From assembly GCF_016862075.1 (NCBI RefSeq), contig NZ_BOMG01000089.1, positions 1-56,735 on the forward strand: a stretch of DNA of 56,735 nucleotides. The letters are read 5' to 3'. This document shows, piece by piece, positions 1 through 9,353 of this stretch. Each line of letters starts with the position of its first letter. The first letter of the stretch is position 1. The notes under the pieces are model-generated. The model saw only the letters and a list, made by a program, of their open reading frames with translations, did no database searches and had not been told where the DNA came from. This DNA comes from Actinoplanes couchii. Lineage in GTDB: Bacteria > Actinomycetota > Actinomycetes > Mycobacteriales > Micromonosporaceae. The translations under genes were made by a program, and so were the position numbers.

Positions 1-54
1 CCGGCTTTCACCGCCAGCCGGGGTGTGCCGGCCTTCACCGTCGACCGGGGTGTG

Positions 55-80
55 CCGGTGGCGGGAGACCCCGCCACCGG
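55..80 (-). terminator. Hairpin terminator after the DUF3151 gene
   Basis: Perfect 11-bp inverted repeat (CCGGTGGCGGG at 55-65, CCCGCCACCGG at 70-80) with a 4-nt loop, 9 bp beyond the stop codon of the DUF3151 gene. There is no clear T-run, which is common for GC-rich actinobacterial hairpins. Bases 1-54 are two imperfect copies of a 27-bp unit and hold no gene I can support. Confidence 0.6.
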
Positions 81-88
81 CGATGTCG

Positions 89-511
89 TCAGCTCAGGGC
101 GTCGGCCGCGGCCGGGTCACTGTCGCGGAGGAACTCGGCACAGCGGGCCGCTTCGTCCGCCTCACCGATCGCGGCGGCAGCCTGGGACAGGACGTGCAGG
201 CAGCGCAGGAAACCCTGGTTGGGCTCGTGCTCCCACGGGATCGGGCCGTGGCCCTTCCACCCGTTGCGGCGGAGCGCGTCCAGACCGCGGTGGTAACCGG
301 TGCGGGCGAAGGCGTAGGCGGTGATCGTCTCGCCGTCGGCCAGGGCGGCGACGGCGAGCGGCGCCCACGCGGCGCTGTAGGACGGGTAGTCGGCGGCGAC
401 CGCCTTGAAGGCCGCACCGCCACCCGCGGCGGCGGCCTCGGCGAGCGCCTTGTCGGCGGCGGCGTCGGCGGGCAGTCGAGTGGGCGGCGGCCCGGGAAGG
501 AGGTTCTGCAT
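89..511 (-). CDS. DUF3151 family protein
   Basis: Encodes about 140 residues beginning MQNLLPGPPPTRLP and ending in an acidic Ala-rich helix. The family is a conserved actinobacterial protein of unknown function, usually 130-145 residues, so the length fits. The core contains the typical stretch GYHRGLDALRRNGWKG followed by a Glu/Pro/Asn-rich segment and a helical C-terminus with alternating Ala, Glu and Asp. The same frame stays open upstream to 610, but that extension is low-complexity Gly/Pro/Arg; the ATG at 511 is preceded by GAGGG at a short spacing and begins the recognisable domain, so I place the start there. It has no signal peptide or membrane segment and is likely cytoplasmic. It is followed by its own hairpin at 55-80. 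Function unknown. Confidence 0.8.
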   Translation of the reverse strand: MQNLLPGPPPTRLPADAAADKALAEAAAAGGGAAFKAVAADYPSYSAAWAPLAVAALADGETITAYAFARTGYHRGLDALRRNGWKGHGPIPWEHEPNQGFLRCLHVLSQAAAAIGEADEAARCAEFLRDSDPAAADALS

Positions 512-643
512 GCCCTCATTCAACCCGGCCGGGCGGGGTTCATTCCGCCGCGGGCCGCGTTTCCCCCGGCCCGGGCCCAGGATCAGTCCTGGGACCAGCC
601 CAGGAACCACCGATCCCCGGAATCGGCTTCGATCCCGGAATCT

Positions 644-779
644 AGGTCGGGGCCGGGTCGGGTCGGCGCCAGGTCGGGCCGGGTCGGGCCCGGGCCAGGT
701 CGGGTCGGGGCCGGGTCGGGTCGGGTCGGGGCCAGGTCGGGTCGGGGCCAGGTCGGGGTCGGGTCGGGTCGGGTCGAGG
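644..779. repeat. G-rich low-complexity tandem array (GGTCGGG units)
   Basis: About 136 bp made almost only of GGTCGGG, GGCCGGG and GGCCAGGTCGGG units on the + strand, between the end of the ADP-ribosylglycohydrolase gene and the DUF3151 gene. It has more than a dozen GGG runs with short spacers, so it fits the general pattern for G-quadruplex folding of the + strand; a transcript from the minus strand would be C-rich. Unit lengths vary (7, 16 and about 37 bp periods overlap), typical of slippage. No coding signal is convincing in it. Confidence 0.85.
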
Positions 780-787
780 GCTGGACG

Positions 788-1777
788 TCAGTCCCAGGCC
801 ATGCCCAGTTTGAACAGGCGGTCGGAGTACTCGATCTGGGTCTGCCAGTCGGCCGGCCACGCCGACAGGCCCAGCGACGCCCCCGCGAACGCGCCGGCCA
901 GGCAGGCGATCGAGTCGGAGTCGCCGGAGGAGGCCGCGCCCCGGCCGACGACGGCCACCGGCTCGTCGGGGGACTGCAGGTAGACGTAGAGGGCGGTGGC
1001 CAGCGCCTCCTCGGCGATCCAGCCGGCGCCGGTGGCCAGGCAGGGGTCGCCGGTGTGGTCACCGGAGGCCAGCGCGTCGGCGACCCGGTCCAGGGCGGCG
1101 GCGGTCTCGTCCCACCCCCGGGCGATGAACTCCTCCGGCGAGGTGACCGTGGGCTGCTGCCACAGGTCGCCGAGCCAGTCGCCGCGGTAGACCTTGCGCT
1201 GTTCGGAGCAGCGCTCCCGGAGTGCGGCCAGCAGGTCGGCCGGGGCCAGGCCGCCGGCCAGCAAATACACCGCCCACGCGGTTAGCTCGCTTGCCGCCAG
1301 GCCGGTCGGGTGGCCGTGGGTCAGGGCGGCCTGCAGCTGTGCCGCGCCGGCCCGCTCGTCCTCGGTCAGCCCCGGCTTCAACCCGACCGGGGTGACCCGC
1401 ATGTTGGCGCCGCACCCCTTCGAACCGGTCTGGGTGGCCCGGGTCCACGGGCGGCCGTCGGCGAGGGCGGCGCAGGCGCGCAGGCAGGTCATGCCGGGAG
1501 CCCGGTCGTTCTCCGGGCTGGCCGCCCACTCCAGGAAGCGGCGGCGCAGCACCGGCTCGAAGGCCGCCGGGGTGATCCGGCCCACCTCGAACAGGGCCTC
1601 GCCGACCGCCAGCGCCATCTGGGTGTCGTCGGTCACCAGCGCCGGTTCACCGACCAGCACTCGCGGGCCACCCGGGCCGTACCGCGCGACGATCGCCGCG
1701 TACTCCTGGAACTCGGTCGGTTTTCCGAGGGAGTCCCCGTACGCCAACCCGAAAAGTGAACCCGACGCAGCTCGCAT
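788..1777 (-). CDS. ADP-ribosylglycohydrolase family protein (DraG-like)
   Basis: Encodes 329 residues. The N-terminus has the family signature GLAYGDSLGKPTEF, then TDDTQMALAVGEAL, whose Thr-Asp-Asp-Thr binds one of the two metals, and the C-terminal half has SGDSDSIACLAGAFAG, which supplies the second metal-binding Asp/Ser set. The family hydrolyses ADP-ribose from proteins or small ADP-ribosyl molecules; the substrate here is unknown. The same frame is open far upstream (to 3046), but that part is antisense to the LOG gene, so the ATG at 1777 is the start. No strong Shine-Dalgarno is visible. It is divergent from the LOG-family gene across a 48-bp gap, so the two probably share a promoter region. 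Likely cytoplasmic. Confidence 0.85.
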   Translation of the reverse strand: MRAASGSLFGLAYGDSLGKPTEFQEYAAIVARYGPGGPRVLVGEPALVTDDTQMALAVGEALFEVGRITPAAFEPVLRRRFLEWAASPENDRAPGMTCLRACAALADGRPWTRATQTGSKGCGANMRVTPVGLKPGLTEDERAGAAQLQAALTHGHPTGLAASELTAWAVYLLAGGLAPADLLAALRERCSEQRKVYRGDWLGDLWQQPTVTSPEEFIARGWDETAAALDRVADALASGDHTGDPCLATGAGWIAEEALATALYVYLQSPDEPVAVVGRGAASSGDSDSIACLAGAFAGASLGLSAWPADWQTQIEYSDRLFKLGMAWD

Positions 1778-1825
1778 GCGGTCAACTCTAGGGAGTACGT
1801 CAACGACTCGCCTTCCGAGAGCAAG

Positions 1826-3022
1826 ATGGACTTCATGCCCGATCCCTTGCAACCAGTGCTCGGTGGGGACGCGCCGTTCGACGCGACCGCCGACGAGATC
1901 GAAACCCGTGCCGAACTGGACGTGCACCTGGCCAAGAACACCTTGGCCGGCCTCTGCGTCCTGGGCCTGCGCCTGGACCGGGATCCGCCGGACCTGACCG
2001 GTGTGGACGTACGGGAGACCATGTTCGTCGGCTGTCATCTGGCCGGCCCGGAGGCGGAGATCGACCTGATCCGCCGGGGCGCCCACGTGATCCCGCCGTT
2101 CGACGAGCGGCCCTACCCGACCCATCCGGCGCTGCTCTACACACCCGAGGACCTGTCCGCCGGTTTCGCCGGGCACGGTTTCGCCGGGATGTTCGACACG
2201 CTGGTCTATCAGCATTTCGTGGCGCACGGCGGTGCGGTCCCGGACATCCGTGAGGCGTTGTCGCAGCGGCTGCACGACGCCGGGATCGACAACGCGCTCG
2301 GCAAGGCGCTCAACGAGTGGGCACACGCGCACGGTCCCGGTGGGGCGATCGGGATCATGGGCGGGCATGCGGCGGCACGGGGCTCGGACCCGTACCGGAT
2401 GGCTGCCTCTCTGGCGCAGCGGCTGGCCGCGAGTGATCGGCTGATCGTGACCGGCGGCGGTCCCGGGGTGATGGAGGCGGCCAACCTGGGCGCCTACTTC
2501 GCGTCCCGGACCGCCGCGGAGCTGGGCGACGCGATCGATCTGCTGTCGGTGGCGCCGCACTTCATGGACCACGACCCCTACACCGCGACGGCCCTTTCGG
2601 TACGGCGGAGCTACCCGCTGGCCGATCTCGACGTGGCCGGGCGGCTGCGGCACGGCGGGCTGGCCCTGCCGACCTGGCTCTACGGTCACGAGCCGGCCAA
2701 CCTGTTCGCCGGTCAGATCGGCAAGTACTTCTCCAACGCGGTCCGGGAGGATTCGATCCTGCGCCTGGCCCGCGGCGGGATCGTCTTCGCGCCGGGCTGG
2801 GCCGGCACCGTGCAGGAGATCTTCCAGGCGGCGACGAAGACGTTCTACGTGACCGACGGGCCGTCCGGGGCCTACGTCTTCCTCGGCACCGAGCACTGGT
2901 CGGGTCTGCCGGTGGCGGACCTGCTGCGGTCGTTGCTGGCCCGGTCGCCGCACGGGGACCAGTCCGGTCTGGTGGTCGTCACCGACTCCCTGGACGAGGC
3001 GGTGGCCGCTCTCTCTCAGTAG
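1826..3022 (+). CDS. LOG family protein (Rossmann-fold nucleotide-binding, lysine-decarboxylase-like)
   Basis: Encodes 398 residues, about twice the usual 180-250 of stand-alone LOG phosphoribohydrolases. The Rossmann core starts near residue 170 (GGAIGIMGGHAAARG) and includes GGGPGVMEAAN at 210-220. The second LOG signature, usually PGGxGTxxE, appears near residue 330 as PGWAGTVQE, with Trp in place of the second Gly. About 165 residues precede the core, including a TGVDVRET segment, and are not a standard LOG part. LOG enzymes release free cytokinins or adenine from nucleoside monophosphates, but long actinobacterial versions are often uncharacterised. An ATG three codons downstream (1835) is an alternative start. 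It is divergent from an ADP-ribosylglycohydrolase, which hints at a shared nucleotide or ADP-ribose theme; that is inference. Confidence 0.75.
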   Translation: MDFMPDPLQPVLGGDAPFDATADEIETRAELDVHLAKNTLAGLCVLGLRLDRDPPDLTGVDVRETMFVGCHLAGPEAEIDLIRRGAHVIPPFDERPYPTHPALLYTPEDLSAGFAGHGFAGMFDTLVYQHFVAHGGAVPDIREALSQRLHDAGIDNALGKALNEWAHAHGPGGAIGIMGGHAAARGSDPYRMAASLAQRLAASDRLIVTGGGPGVMEAANLGAYFASRTAAELGDAIDLLSVAPHFMDHDPYTATALSVRRSYPLADLDVAGRLRHGGLALPTWLYGHEPANLFAGQIGKYFSNAVREDSILRLARGGIVFAPGWAGTVQEIFQAATKTFYVTDGPSGAYVFLGTEHWSGLPVADLLRSLLARSPHGDQSGLVVVTDSLDEAVAALSQ

Positions 3023-3048
3023 TTGTGCAGCTACCTCACACTGCATCC

Positions 3049-3351
3049 ATGGATATCGCCGTGGTCATCATCATCGTCGCTGCTCTACTGGTCGGAATGG
3101 TGGTGTTCGGGAAGATGCGGAGCCGCCCCACCAACTACTCCTATCGCAAGCGCGGTCACCGCAGCAACAGCAGCGGCTCCGCCTACTACACCTCGGACGG
3201 CACCACCCACGACGGATCCTCGTCCTCCGACCATCACCACAGCGGCAATTCCTGGTGGGGCGGCGGCGACAGCGGGGGCGGCTCCGGTTGGGGAGGCGAC
3301 GGTGGTGGAGGCGGCGGTGGTGGTGACGGAGGCGGGGGCGGCGGCAGCTAG
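3049..3351 (+). CDS. Small single-pass membrane protein with Gly-rich tail
   Basis: Encodes 100 residues. After MDIAV there is one hydrophobic segment (about residues 3-23, IIIVAALLVGMVVFG), then a basic patch, a Ser/His/Asp-rich linker and a C-terminal tail that is almost only Gly with a few Ser, Asp and Trp. This resembles small actinobacterial membrane proteins ending in long Gly stretches, which have no assigned function. A GTG eight codons upstream (3025) could be used, but the ATG at 3049 begins right at the membrane helix. The stop codon overlaps the stop codon of the convergent gene in a shared CTAG at 3348-3351. Confidence 0.6.
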   Translation: MDIAVVIIIVAALLVGMVVFGKMRSRPTNYSYRKRGHRSNSSGSAYYTSDGTTHDGSSSSDHHHSGNSWWGGGDSGGGSGWGGDGGGGGGGGDGGGGGGS

Positions 3352-3917
3352 GCGACGTGCACGCGGCGCCAGTGGGCCGCGGGCAGGTCGGTCTCGGGGA
3401 CGTCGGTGAGGCCGTTCTCGTCCATCGCGTTGTAGATCGCGAGGCGCGCGCCGTCGAACAGGAACTCGACGGCGTGCAGCACCCGGGGACGCCAGTCGGC
3501 CGCGGTGGTCCGCTCGATGATGTTGACCGCCCGGAGCTGCCGGCCCCGGGCGTTGCGCAGTGCGGCGTGCGGGTCGGAGCGCCAGTCGAAGTGCTCGTAC
3601 AGATCGATCGGCCTGGCCATGTCGATCTGGTCCCAGGTGATCGCGCACTCGTCGAACTTACGGTGGGTGATCTCCACTCTGCTCGGTCCGAAGTCGAGGA
3701 TCACCGGGCCGTCGGCGAACCAGCCCCGCTCGGCCACGTCCCACATGAGATGGCTCGATCGCAGTTTGCGCCCGATGAGCCGGACGAACATGTGTCGATG
3801 GGTGGCCGCGAGATCTTCGGCATCGTGATGCCACTCGGGTTTCCAGCCCTCGATCACGAGCACGTCCACCGCCTTGCCGATCTTGATCGGTCGATGGTAC
3901 CCGTGCCGCTGTGTCAC
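3348..3917 (-). CDS. Hypothetical protein
   Basis: Encodes up to about 189 residues that I do not recognise. The sequence is rich in Trp, His, Arg and Asp (for example EGWKPEWHHDAEDL and YEHFDWRSDPHAA), has no signal peptide or membrane helix, and looks like a soluble globular domain. No ATG lies near the 5' end. The frame is open to a TTG at 3929, but that falls inside the fba terminator, so I use the GTG at 3917; another GTG about 16 codons further in (VDVLVIEGWKP) is possible. It follows fba on the same strand but is separated by a strong terminator, so it probably has its own promoter. Its 3' end overlaps the convergent gene by 4 bp. Existence as a gene is supported by high GC at third positions; function unknown. 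Confidence 0.6.
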   Translation of the reverse strand: MTQRHGYHRPIKIGKAVDVLVIEGWKPEWHHDAEDLAATHRHMFVRLIGRKLRSSHLMWDVAERGWFADGPVILDFGPSRVEITHRKFDECAITWDQIDMARPIDLYEHFDWRSDPHAALRNARGRQLRAVNIIERTTAADWRPRVLHAVEFLFDGARLAIYNAMDENGLTDVPETDLPAAHWRRVHVA

Positions 3918-3928
3918 CCCGCAACACA

Positions 3929-3965
3929 ACAGCGGCCGGTCCCTACAAAAGGGACCGGCCGCTGT
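3929..3965 (-). terminator. Strong hairpin terminator downstream of fba
   Basis: Perfect 15-bp inverted repeat: ACAGCGGCCGGTCCC at 3929-3943 and its complement at 3951-3965, with a 7-nt loop (TACAAAA). It lies 15 bp after the fba stop and has the form of an intrinsic terminator, although without a long T-run. Confidence 0.8.
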
Positions 3966-3979
3966 CGTCGATTCAGTGA

Positions 3980-5005
<1,026 letters not shown>

Positions 5006-5226
5006 CGGATGCGCTCCTTGCTCATTGACACACGCGGGCGGCAGAGGGCAGGACCGCACTGTCCTCCTGCAGGCAGTATTCCGCAGTCGCGGTGCGTAAC
5101 TGAAATCACCCCGAAATCCGGATCCGGATCACGGCGAGAAGTCCGGGGGATACCGGTTTGGGAGCCCTCCGGGGCGGGGAAGCCGCACCATGAAGAGGAA
5201 GCGGCTACGGACGGAAGGAGCGTGGC

Positions 5227-5376
5227 GTGACGAATCCGGTGGAGATCGATCTGGAGACGCCTGAGGCCGACGCGGCCGAGCAGGCGGCCACGGTGCGCGG
5301 CTGGCAGGACGACGACCCGGCCCCCGCCGCCGACGAGGAGAACCGGGAAGTGGAGTTCGACGACGAGTACCGCTGA
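5227..5376 (+). CDS. Acidic 49-residue micro-protein
   Basis: GTG start preceded by GGAAGGAG at a good distance, 49 codons, stop TGA. The product begins VTNPVEIDLETPEADAAEQ and ends in an Asp/Glu-rich tail (EVEFDDEYR); it is strongly acidic, has one Trp in the middle (VRGWQDDD) and no membrane segment. Third codon positions are almost all G or C. It sits 48 bp before hen1 and points the same way, but hen1 has its own promoter-like sequence, so co-transcription is uncertain. I do not recognise the family and propose no function. Confidence 0.6.
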   Translation: MTNPVEIDLETPEADAAEQAATVRGWQDDDPAPAADEENREVEFDDEYR

Positions 5377-5424
5377 GCGCGGAATTCGATCGCCGGATTT
5401 GTGGAGCACTGACACGCTCTACCC

Positions 5425-6783
5425 GTGCTGCTCACACTGACGACCACTCGCAAGCCTGCGACCGATCTGGGATACCTGCTGGTCAAGCATCCCGGAAAGG
5501 TGCACTCGTTCGACGTTCCGACCGGTACGGCGTACGTCATGTACCCCGAGGCGACCGACGAACGGTGCACCGCCGCGCTGATGCTGGACGTGGATCCTCA
5601 GCGGCTACGAGCGCAGCGGGACGCCTTCGAGCTGAGCCAGTACGTCAACGACCGGCCGTACGCTGCCTCCAGCCTGCTGGCCAGTGCCCTGGCGAAGGTC
5701 TTCCGCAGCGCCCTCCGCGGCGCCTCGAAGGACCGGCCGGAGCTGGCCGCGACCGCGATCCCGCTGGAGGTCCGGGTTCCGGTGCTGCGCGGCACCACCG
5801 ACCTGGTGACCCGTCTGTTCGCGCCGCTCGGCTGGGCGGTGACCGCCACCCCGATCCCGTTCGAGGCGGAGCTCGGCGGCGGCAGCCGGTACGTGGATCT
5901 GACGCTGACCGGCGAGCTGCGGGTCGCCGACGCCCTCAACCACCTGTACGTGCTGCTCCCGGTGCTGGACGACAACAAGCACTACTGGGTCGCCCCGGAC
6001 GAGATCGAGAAGCTGCTGCGCTCCGGCGAGGGCTGGCTGGCCGGGCACCCGGAGAAGGTGCTGATCGCCCGGCGCTACCTGGCGCACCGCCGGTCGCTGG
6101 CCACCACCGCGCTGCAGATGCTGGAGGCGGACCTGCCGCCGGCCACCGAGGAGGAGGCCGAGCTGCCGGTGCCCCGCCGGGCGCCGCTGGCCGAACAGCG
6201 CCGGGAGGCGGTGCTGGCCGCGATCACCGAGGTCGGCGCGGCCCGGGTGCTCGACCTGGGCTGTGGCGCCGGCGCTCTGCTGACCGCCCTGGTCAAGGAC
6301 CGGAACCTGACCGAGATCGTGGGCGCCGACGTGGCCACCCGCTCGCTGGAGCAGGCCGAACGCAAGCTGCACCTGGACCGGCTGCCGGAGCGGCAGAAGG
6401 ACCGGATCAAGCTGATCCAGACCGCGCTCACCTACCGGGACGACCGGCTGCGCGGTTTCGACGCGGCGGTGCTGATGGAGGTCATCGAGCACGTCGACCT
6501 GCCCCGGCTGCCCGCGCTGGAGGCGGCCGTCTTCGGTCACGCCAAGCCCGGCGCGGTGATCGTCACCACGCCGAACGTCGAGTACAACGTGCACTACGAG
6601 GGCCTGACCGGGATGCGCCACTCGGACCATCGCTTCGAGTGGACCCGGGCCGAGTTCGCCCGATGGGCCACCGCGACCGCGGAGAGGTACGGCTACACCG
6701 TCACGGTCCGTGGTGTCGGTGAGGCCGACGAGACCACCGGCGCTCCGACCCAGCTCGCTCTGTTCAAGGTGGTGTCCGCATGA
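5425..6783 (+). CDS. hen1: 3'-terminal RNA ribose 2'-O-methyltransferase Hen1
   Basis: Encodes 452 residues in two parts. The first 240 or so are the bacterial Hen1 N-terminal region, which works with Pnkp in RNA ligation. The C-terminal half is a SAM-dependent methyltransferase with LDLGCGAG at 276-283 and the Hen1 metal site: E352 and E355-H356 in EVIEHVD, with further His in GMRHSDHRF (399 and 402). It methylates the 2'-OH of the 3'-terminal ribose of cleaved RNA before sealing, protecting the repaired site. The GTG start at 5425 follows a CACGCT hexamer by 6 nt, suggesting a leaderless mRNA. Its TGA overlaps the ATG of pnkp (ATGA), so the two are translationally coupled. This is the well-described bacterial RNA repair pair. 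Confidence 0.93.
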   Translation: MLLTLTTTRKPATDLGYLLVKHPGKVHSFDVPTGTAYVMYPEATDERCTAALMLDVDPQRLRAQRDAFELSQYVNDRPYAASSLLASALAKVFRSALRGASKDRPELAATAIPLEVRVPVLRGTTDLVTRLFAPLGWAVTATPIPFEAELGGGSRYVDLTLTGELRVADALNHLYVLLPVLDDNKHYWVAPDEIEKLLRSGEGWLAGHPEKVLIARRYLAHRRSLATTALQMLEADLPPATEEEAELPVPRRAPLAEQRREAVLAAITEVGAARVLDLGCGAGALLTALVKDRNLTEIVGADVATRSLEQAERKLHLDRLPERQKDRIKLIQTALTYRDDRLRGFDAAVLMEVIEHVDLPRLPALEAAVFGHAKPGAVIVTTPNVEYNVHYEGLTGMRHSDHRFEWTRAEFARWATATAERYGYTVTVRGVGEADETTGAPTQLALFKVVSA

Positions 6784-9278
6784 TCATCGACGTTCCCGAG
6801 CTGTCGCTCGTCGCCCTGGTCGGCATTTCCGGCTCCGGCAAGTCCACCTTCGCCGGGCAGCACTGGAAGTCGACCCAGGTGCTCTCCTCGGACTTCTTCC
6901 GCGGTCTGGTCGCCGACGACGAGAACGACCAGTCGGCCTCCGCGGACGCCTTCGAGGTGCTGCACTACGTGGCCGGCAAGCGGCTGGCGGCCGGGCGGCT
7001 GACCGTGGTGGACGCCACCAACCTGCAGGCGCACGCCCGGGCCGGGCTGGTCAAGACGGCCCGTGAGCACGACGTGCTGCCGGTGGCGATCGTGCTGGAC
7101 GTACCCGAGTCGGTGGCCTGGGAACGGACCGAGGCCCGCCCGGATCGTACGTTCGACCGTCGTGTCCTCTCCCGGATGAGCCGGGACCTGCGGCGATCCA
7201 TCGGGCAGCTGGCCAAGGAGGGCTTCCGCAAGATCCACGTGCTGCGCGGGGTGGACGAGATCTCGGCGGCCGAGATCCGCTACGAGAAGCTGTTCAACGA
7301 CCGCAGGGACGAGCACGGGCCGTTCGACATCATCGGTGACGTGCACGGTTGCCGGGCCGAGCTGGAGTCGCTGCTGGGCACGCTGGGCTGGGAGATCGTC
7401 CGGGACGAGTCGGGCCGGCCGGTGGACGCCGTTCACCCCGACCAGGGCAGGAAGGCCGTCTTCGTCGGCGACCTGGTCGACCGCGGGCCGGACTCGCCGG
7501 GTGTGCTGCGCCTGGTGATGGGCATGGTCGCGGCCGGCCACGCGATCTGTGTGCCGGGCAACCACGAGCAGAAGCTGGCCCGCAAGCTGAACGGGCGCAA
7601 CGTACAGCTGACCCATGGTCTTCCGGAGACCTTGGAGCAGCTGGCGGCCGAGCCGGACGAGTTCGTCGCCGAGGTGCGCACCTTCATCGACGGCCTGGTC
7701 AGCCACTACGTGCTGGACGACGGCAAGCTGGTGGTGGCGCACGCCGGGCTCAAGGAGGCGTACCACGGGCGGGCCTCCGGCCGGGTGCGCAGCTTCGCGC
7801 TGTACGGCGAGACGACGGGCGAGACCGACGAGTACGGGCTGCCGGTCCGCTACCCGTGGGCCCGGGAGTACCGCGGTTCCGCCGCCGTCGTCTACGGCCA
7901 CGTGCCCACCCCCACCCCGGAGTGGATCAACAACACCATCTGTCTGGACACCGGCTGCGTCTTCGGCGGCGCCCTCACCGCGCTGCGCTGGCCGTCGCGC
8001 GAGCTGGTCGCGGTCCCGGCGGCGAAGGAGTACTACGAGCCGGTCCGGCCGATCTTCACCACGCCGGAGCGTCCCGAGCAGGGTCTGGACATCGCGGACG
8101 TCATCGGACGGCGACACATCGATTTCGGGTACGGGCGGACCACGGTCCCGGCCGAGAACGCGGCCGCGGCGCTGGAGGTGATGGGCCGGTTCTCGGTCGA
8201 CCCGGAGACCCTGGTGTGGCTGCCGCCGACGATGGCCCCGTGCAGCAGCTCGACCGTGGACGGTTATCTGGAGCACCCGTCGACGGCCTTCGCCGACCTG
8301 CGGGCCGCCGGGGTGGACCGGGTGGTGTGCGAGGAGAAGCACATGGGCTCGCGGGCCGTGGTGCGGATCTCCGCCTCCGGCGAGGGTGACGCGATCTGGA
8401 CCCGGACCGGCCGCCCGTTCTTCGGCCCCGAGATGACCGGGCCGCTGCTGGACCGGGTGCGGGCCGCCGCCGCCCCGATCCTCGCCGAGCTGGAGACCGA
8501 CTGGCTGCTGATCGATGCCGAGCTGCTGCCCTGGTCGGTCAAGGCGGGCAGCCTGATCCGCGATCAGTACGCCGCGGTGGGCGCCGCCGGCCGGGCCGCG
8601 CTGCCGGCCGCCCTGTCGGTGTTGGAGCAGGTGGCCGGGCGCGGGCTCGACGTCACCGGGCTGCGGGAGCGCCTGACCCAGCGGTCCACCGAGATCGACG
8701 GCTTCTCGGCGGCGTACCGGGCGTACGTGAAGCCGACCGACGGGCTGGACGGGGTCACCCTGGCCCCGTTCGCGTTCCTGGCCGGTTCCGGGATGTCGTA
8801 CGCCGGGAAGGATCACGGCTGGCATCTGGCGCTGGCCGACCGGCTCGTGTCGGCCGACCCTCAGCTGTTCACGCCGACCCGGCGGATGATCGTCGACCTG
8901 GCCGATCCGGCCGCGGAGGCCGCCGCGACCGAGTGGTGGCTCGCCCTGACCGGGGCCGGCGGCGAGGGCATGGTGGTCAAGCCGTGGATCGGGCTGGGTG
9001 GGACGGGCCGTGACGGGCGTCTCGTGCAGCCGGGTGTGAAATGCCGTGGCCGGGAGTACCTGCGGATCATCTACGGTCCGGAATACACCCGTCCCGAGCA
9101 GTTGGACCGACTTCGGCAGCGCAATCTGGGCCGCAAGCGGGCGCTGGCGTTGCGTGAGCACGGACTGGGCCTGGCCGCGCTGGACCGGCTGGCCGAGGGC
9201 GCCCCGGCCTGGCGGGTGCACGAACTGGTCTTCGCGATCCTGGCCGCCGAGTCGGAGCCGGTCGACCCCCGTCTGTGA
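6780..9278 (+). CDS. pnkp: Polynucleotide kinase-phosphatase Pnkp (RNA repair)
   Basis: Encodes 832 residues with the three-domain order of bacterial Pnkp. The kinase has the P-loop GISGSGKST at 15-23. The metallophosphatase has GDVHGC at 186-191, GDLVDRGPDS starting at 230, GNHE at 260-263 and a later YGHVPT. The ligase-like adenylyltransferase has the nucleotidyl Lys at about 520 in VCEEKHMGSR and later EGMVVKPW. Pnkp phosphorylates 5'-OH ends, removes 2',3'-cyclic or 3'-phosphates, and with Hen1 seals broken RNA such as ribotoxin-cleaved tRNA. The start overlaps the hen1 stop. The length fits the family (about 830-870). A hairpin terminator follows at 9317-9343. Confidence 0.95.
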   Translation: MIIDVPELSLVALVGISGSGKSTFAGQHWKSTQVLSSDFFRGLVADDENDQSASADAFEVLHYVAGKRLAAGRLTVVDATNLQAHARAGLVKTAREHDVLPVAIVLDVPESVAWERTEARPDRTFDRRVLSRMSRDLRRSIGQLAKEGFRKIHVLRGVDEISAAEIRYEKLFNDRRDEHGPFDIIGDVHGCRAELESLLGTLGWEIVRDESGRPVDAVHPDQGRKAVFVGDLVDRGPDSPGVLRLVMGMVAAGHAICVPGNHEQKLARKLNGRNVQLTHGLPETLEQLAAEPDEFVAEVRTFIDGLVSHYVLDDGKLVVAHAGLKEAYHGRASGRVRSFALYGETTGETDEYGLPVRYPWAREYRGSAAVVYGHVPTPTPEWINNTICLDTGCVFGGALTALRWPSRELVAVPAAKEYYEPVRPIFTTPERPEQGLDIADVIGRRHIDFGYGRTTVPAENAAAALEVMGRFSVDPETLVWLPPTMAPCSSSTVDGYLEHPSTAFADLRAAGVDRVVCEEKHMGSRAVVRISASGEGDAIWTRTGRPFFGPEMTGPLLDRVRAAAAPILAELETDWLLIDAELLPWSVKAGSLIRDQYAAVGAAGRAALPAALSVLEQVAGRGLDVTGLRERLTQRSTEIDGFSAAYRAYVKPTDGLDGVTLAPFAFLAGSGMSYAGKDHGWHLALADRLVSADPQLFTPTRRMIVDLADPAAEAAATEWWLALTGAGGEGMVVKPWIGLGGTGRDGRLVQPGVKCRGREYLRIIYGPEYTRPEQLDRLRQRNLGRKRALALREHGLGLAALDRLAEGAPAWRVHELVFAILAAESEPVDPRL

Positions 9279-9316
9279 CCGCCGGGTTACTTCCCGGAGT
9301 ACACAGCATTCATTCA

Positions 9317-9343
9317 GGTACCGGCCCTTTCCGGGCCGGTACC
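9317..9343 (+). terminator. Hairpin terminator after pnkp
   Basis: Perfect 11-bp inverted repeat, GGTACCGGCCC at 9317-9327 and its complement at 9333-9343, loop TTTCC, 38 bp after the pnkp stop. The right arm overlaps the TACCCT hexamer proposed as -10 of the next gene, so hairpin and promoter may compete. Confidence 0.6.
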
Positions 9344-9353
9344 CTGGCTCCTC

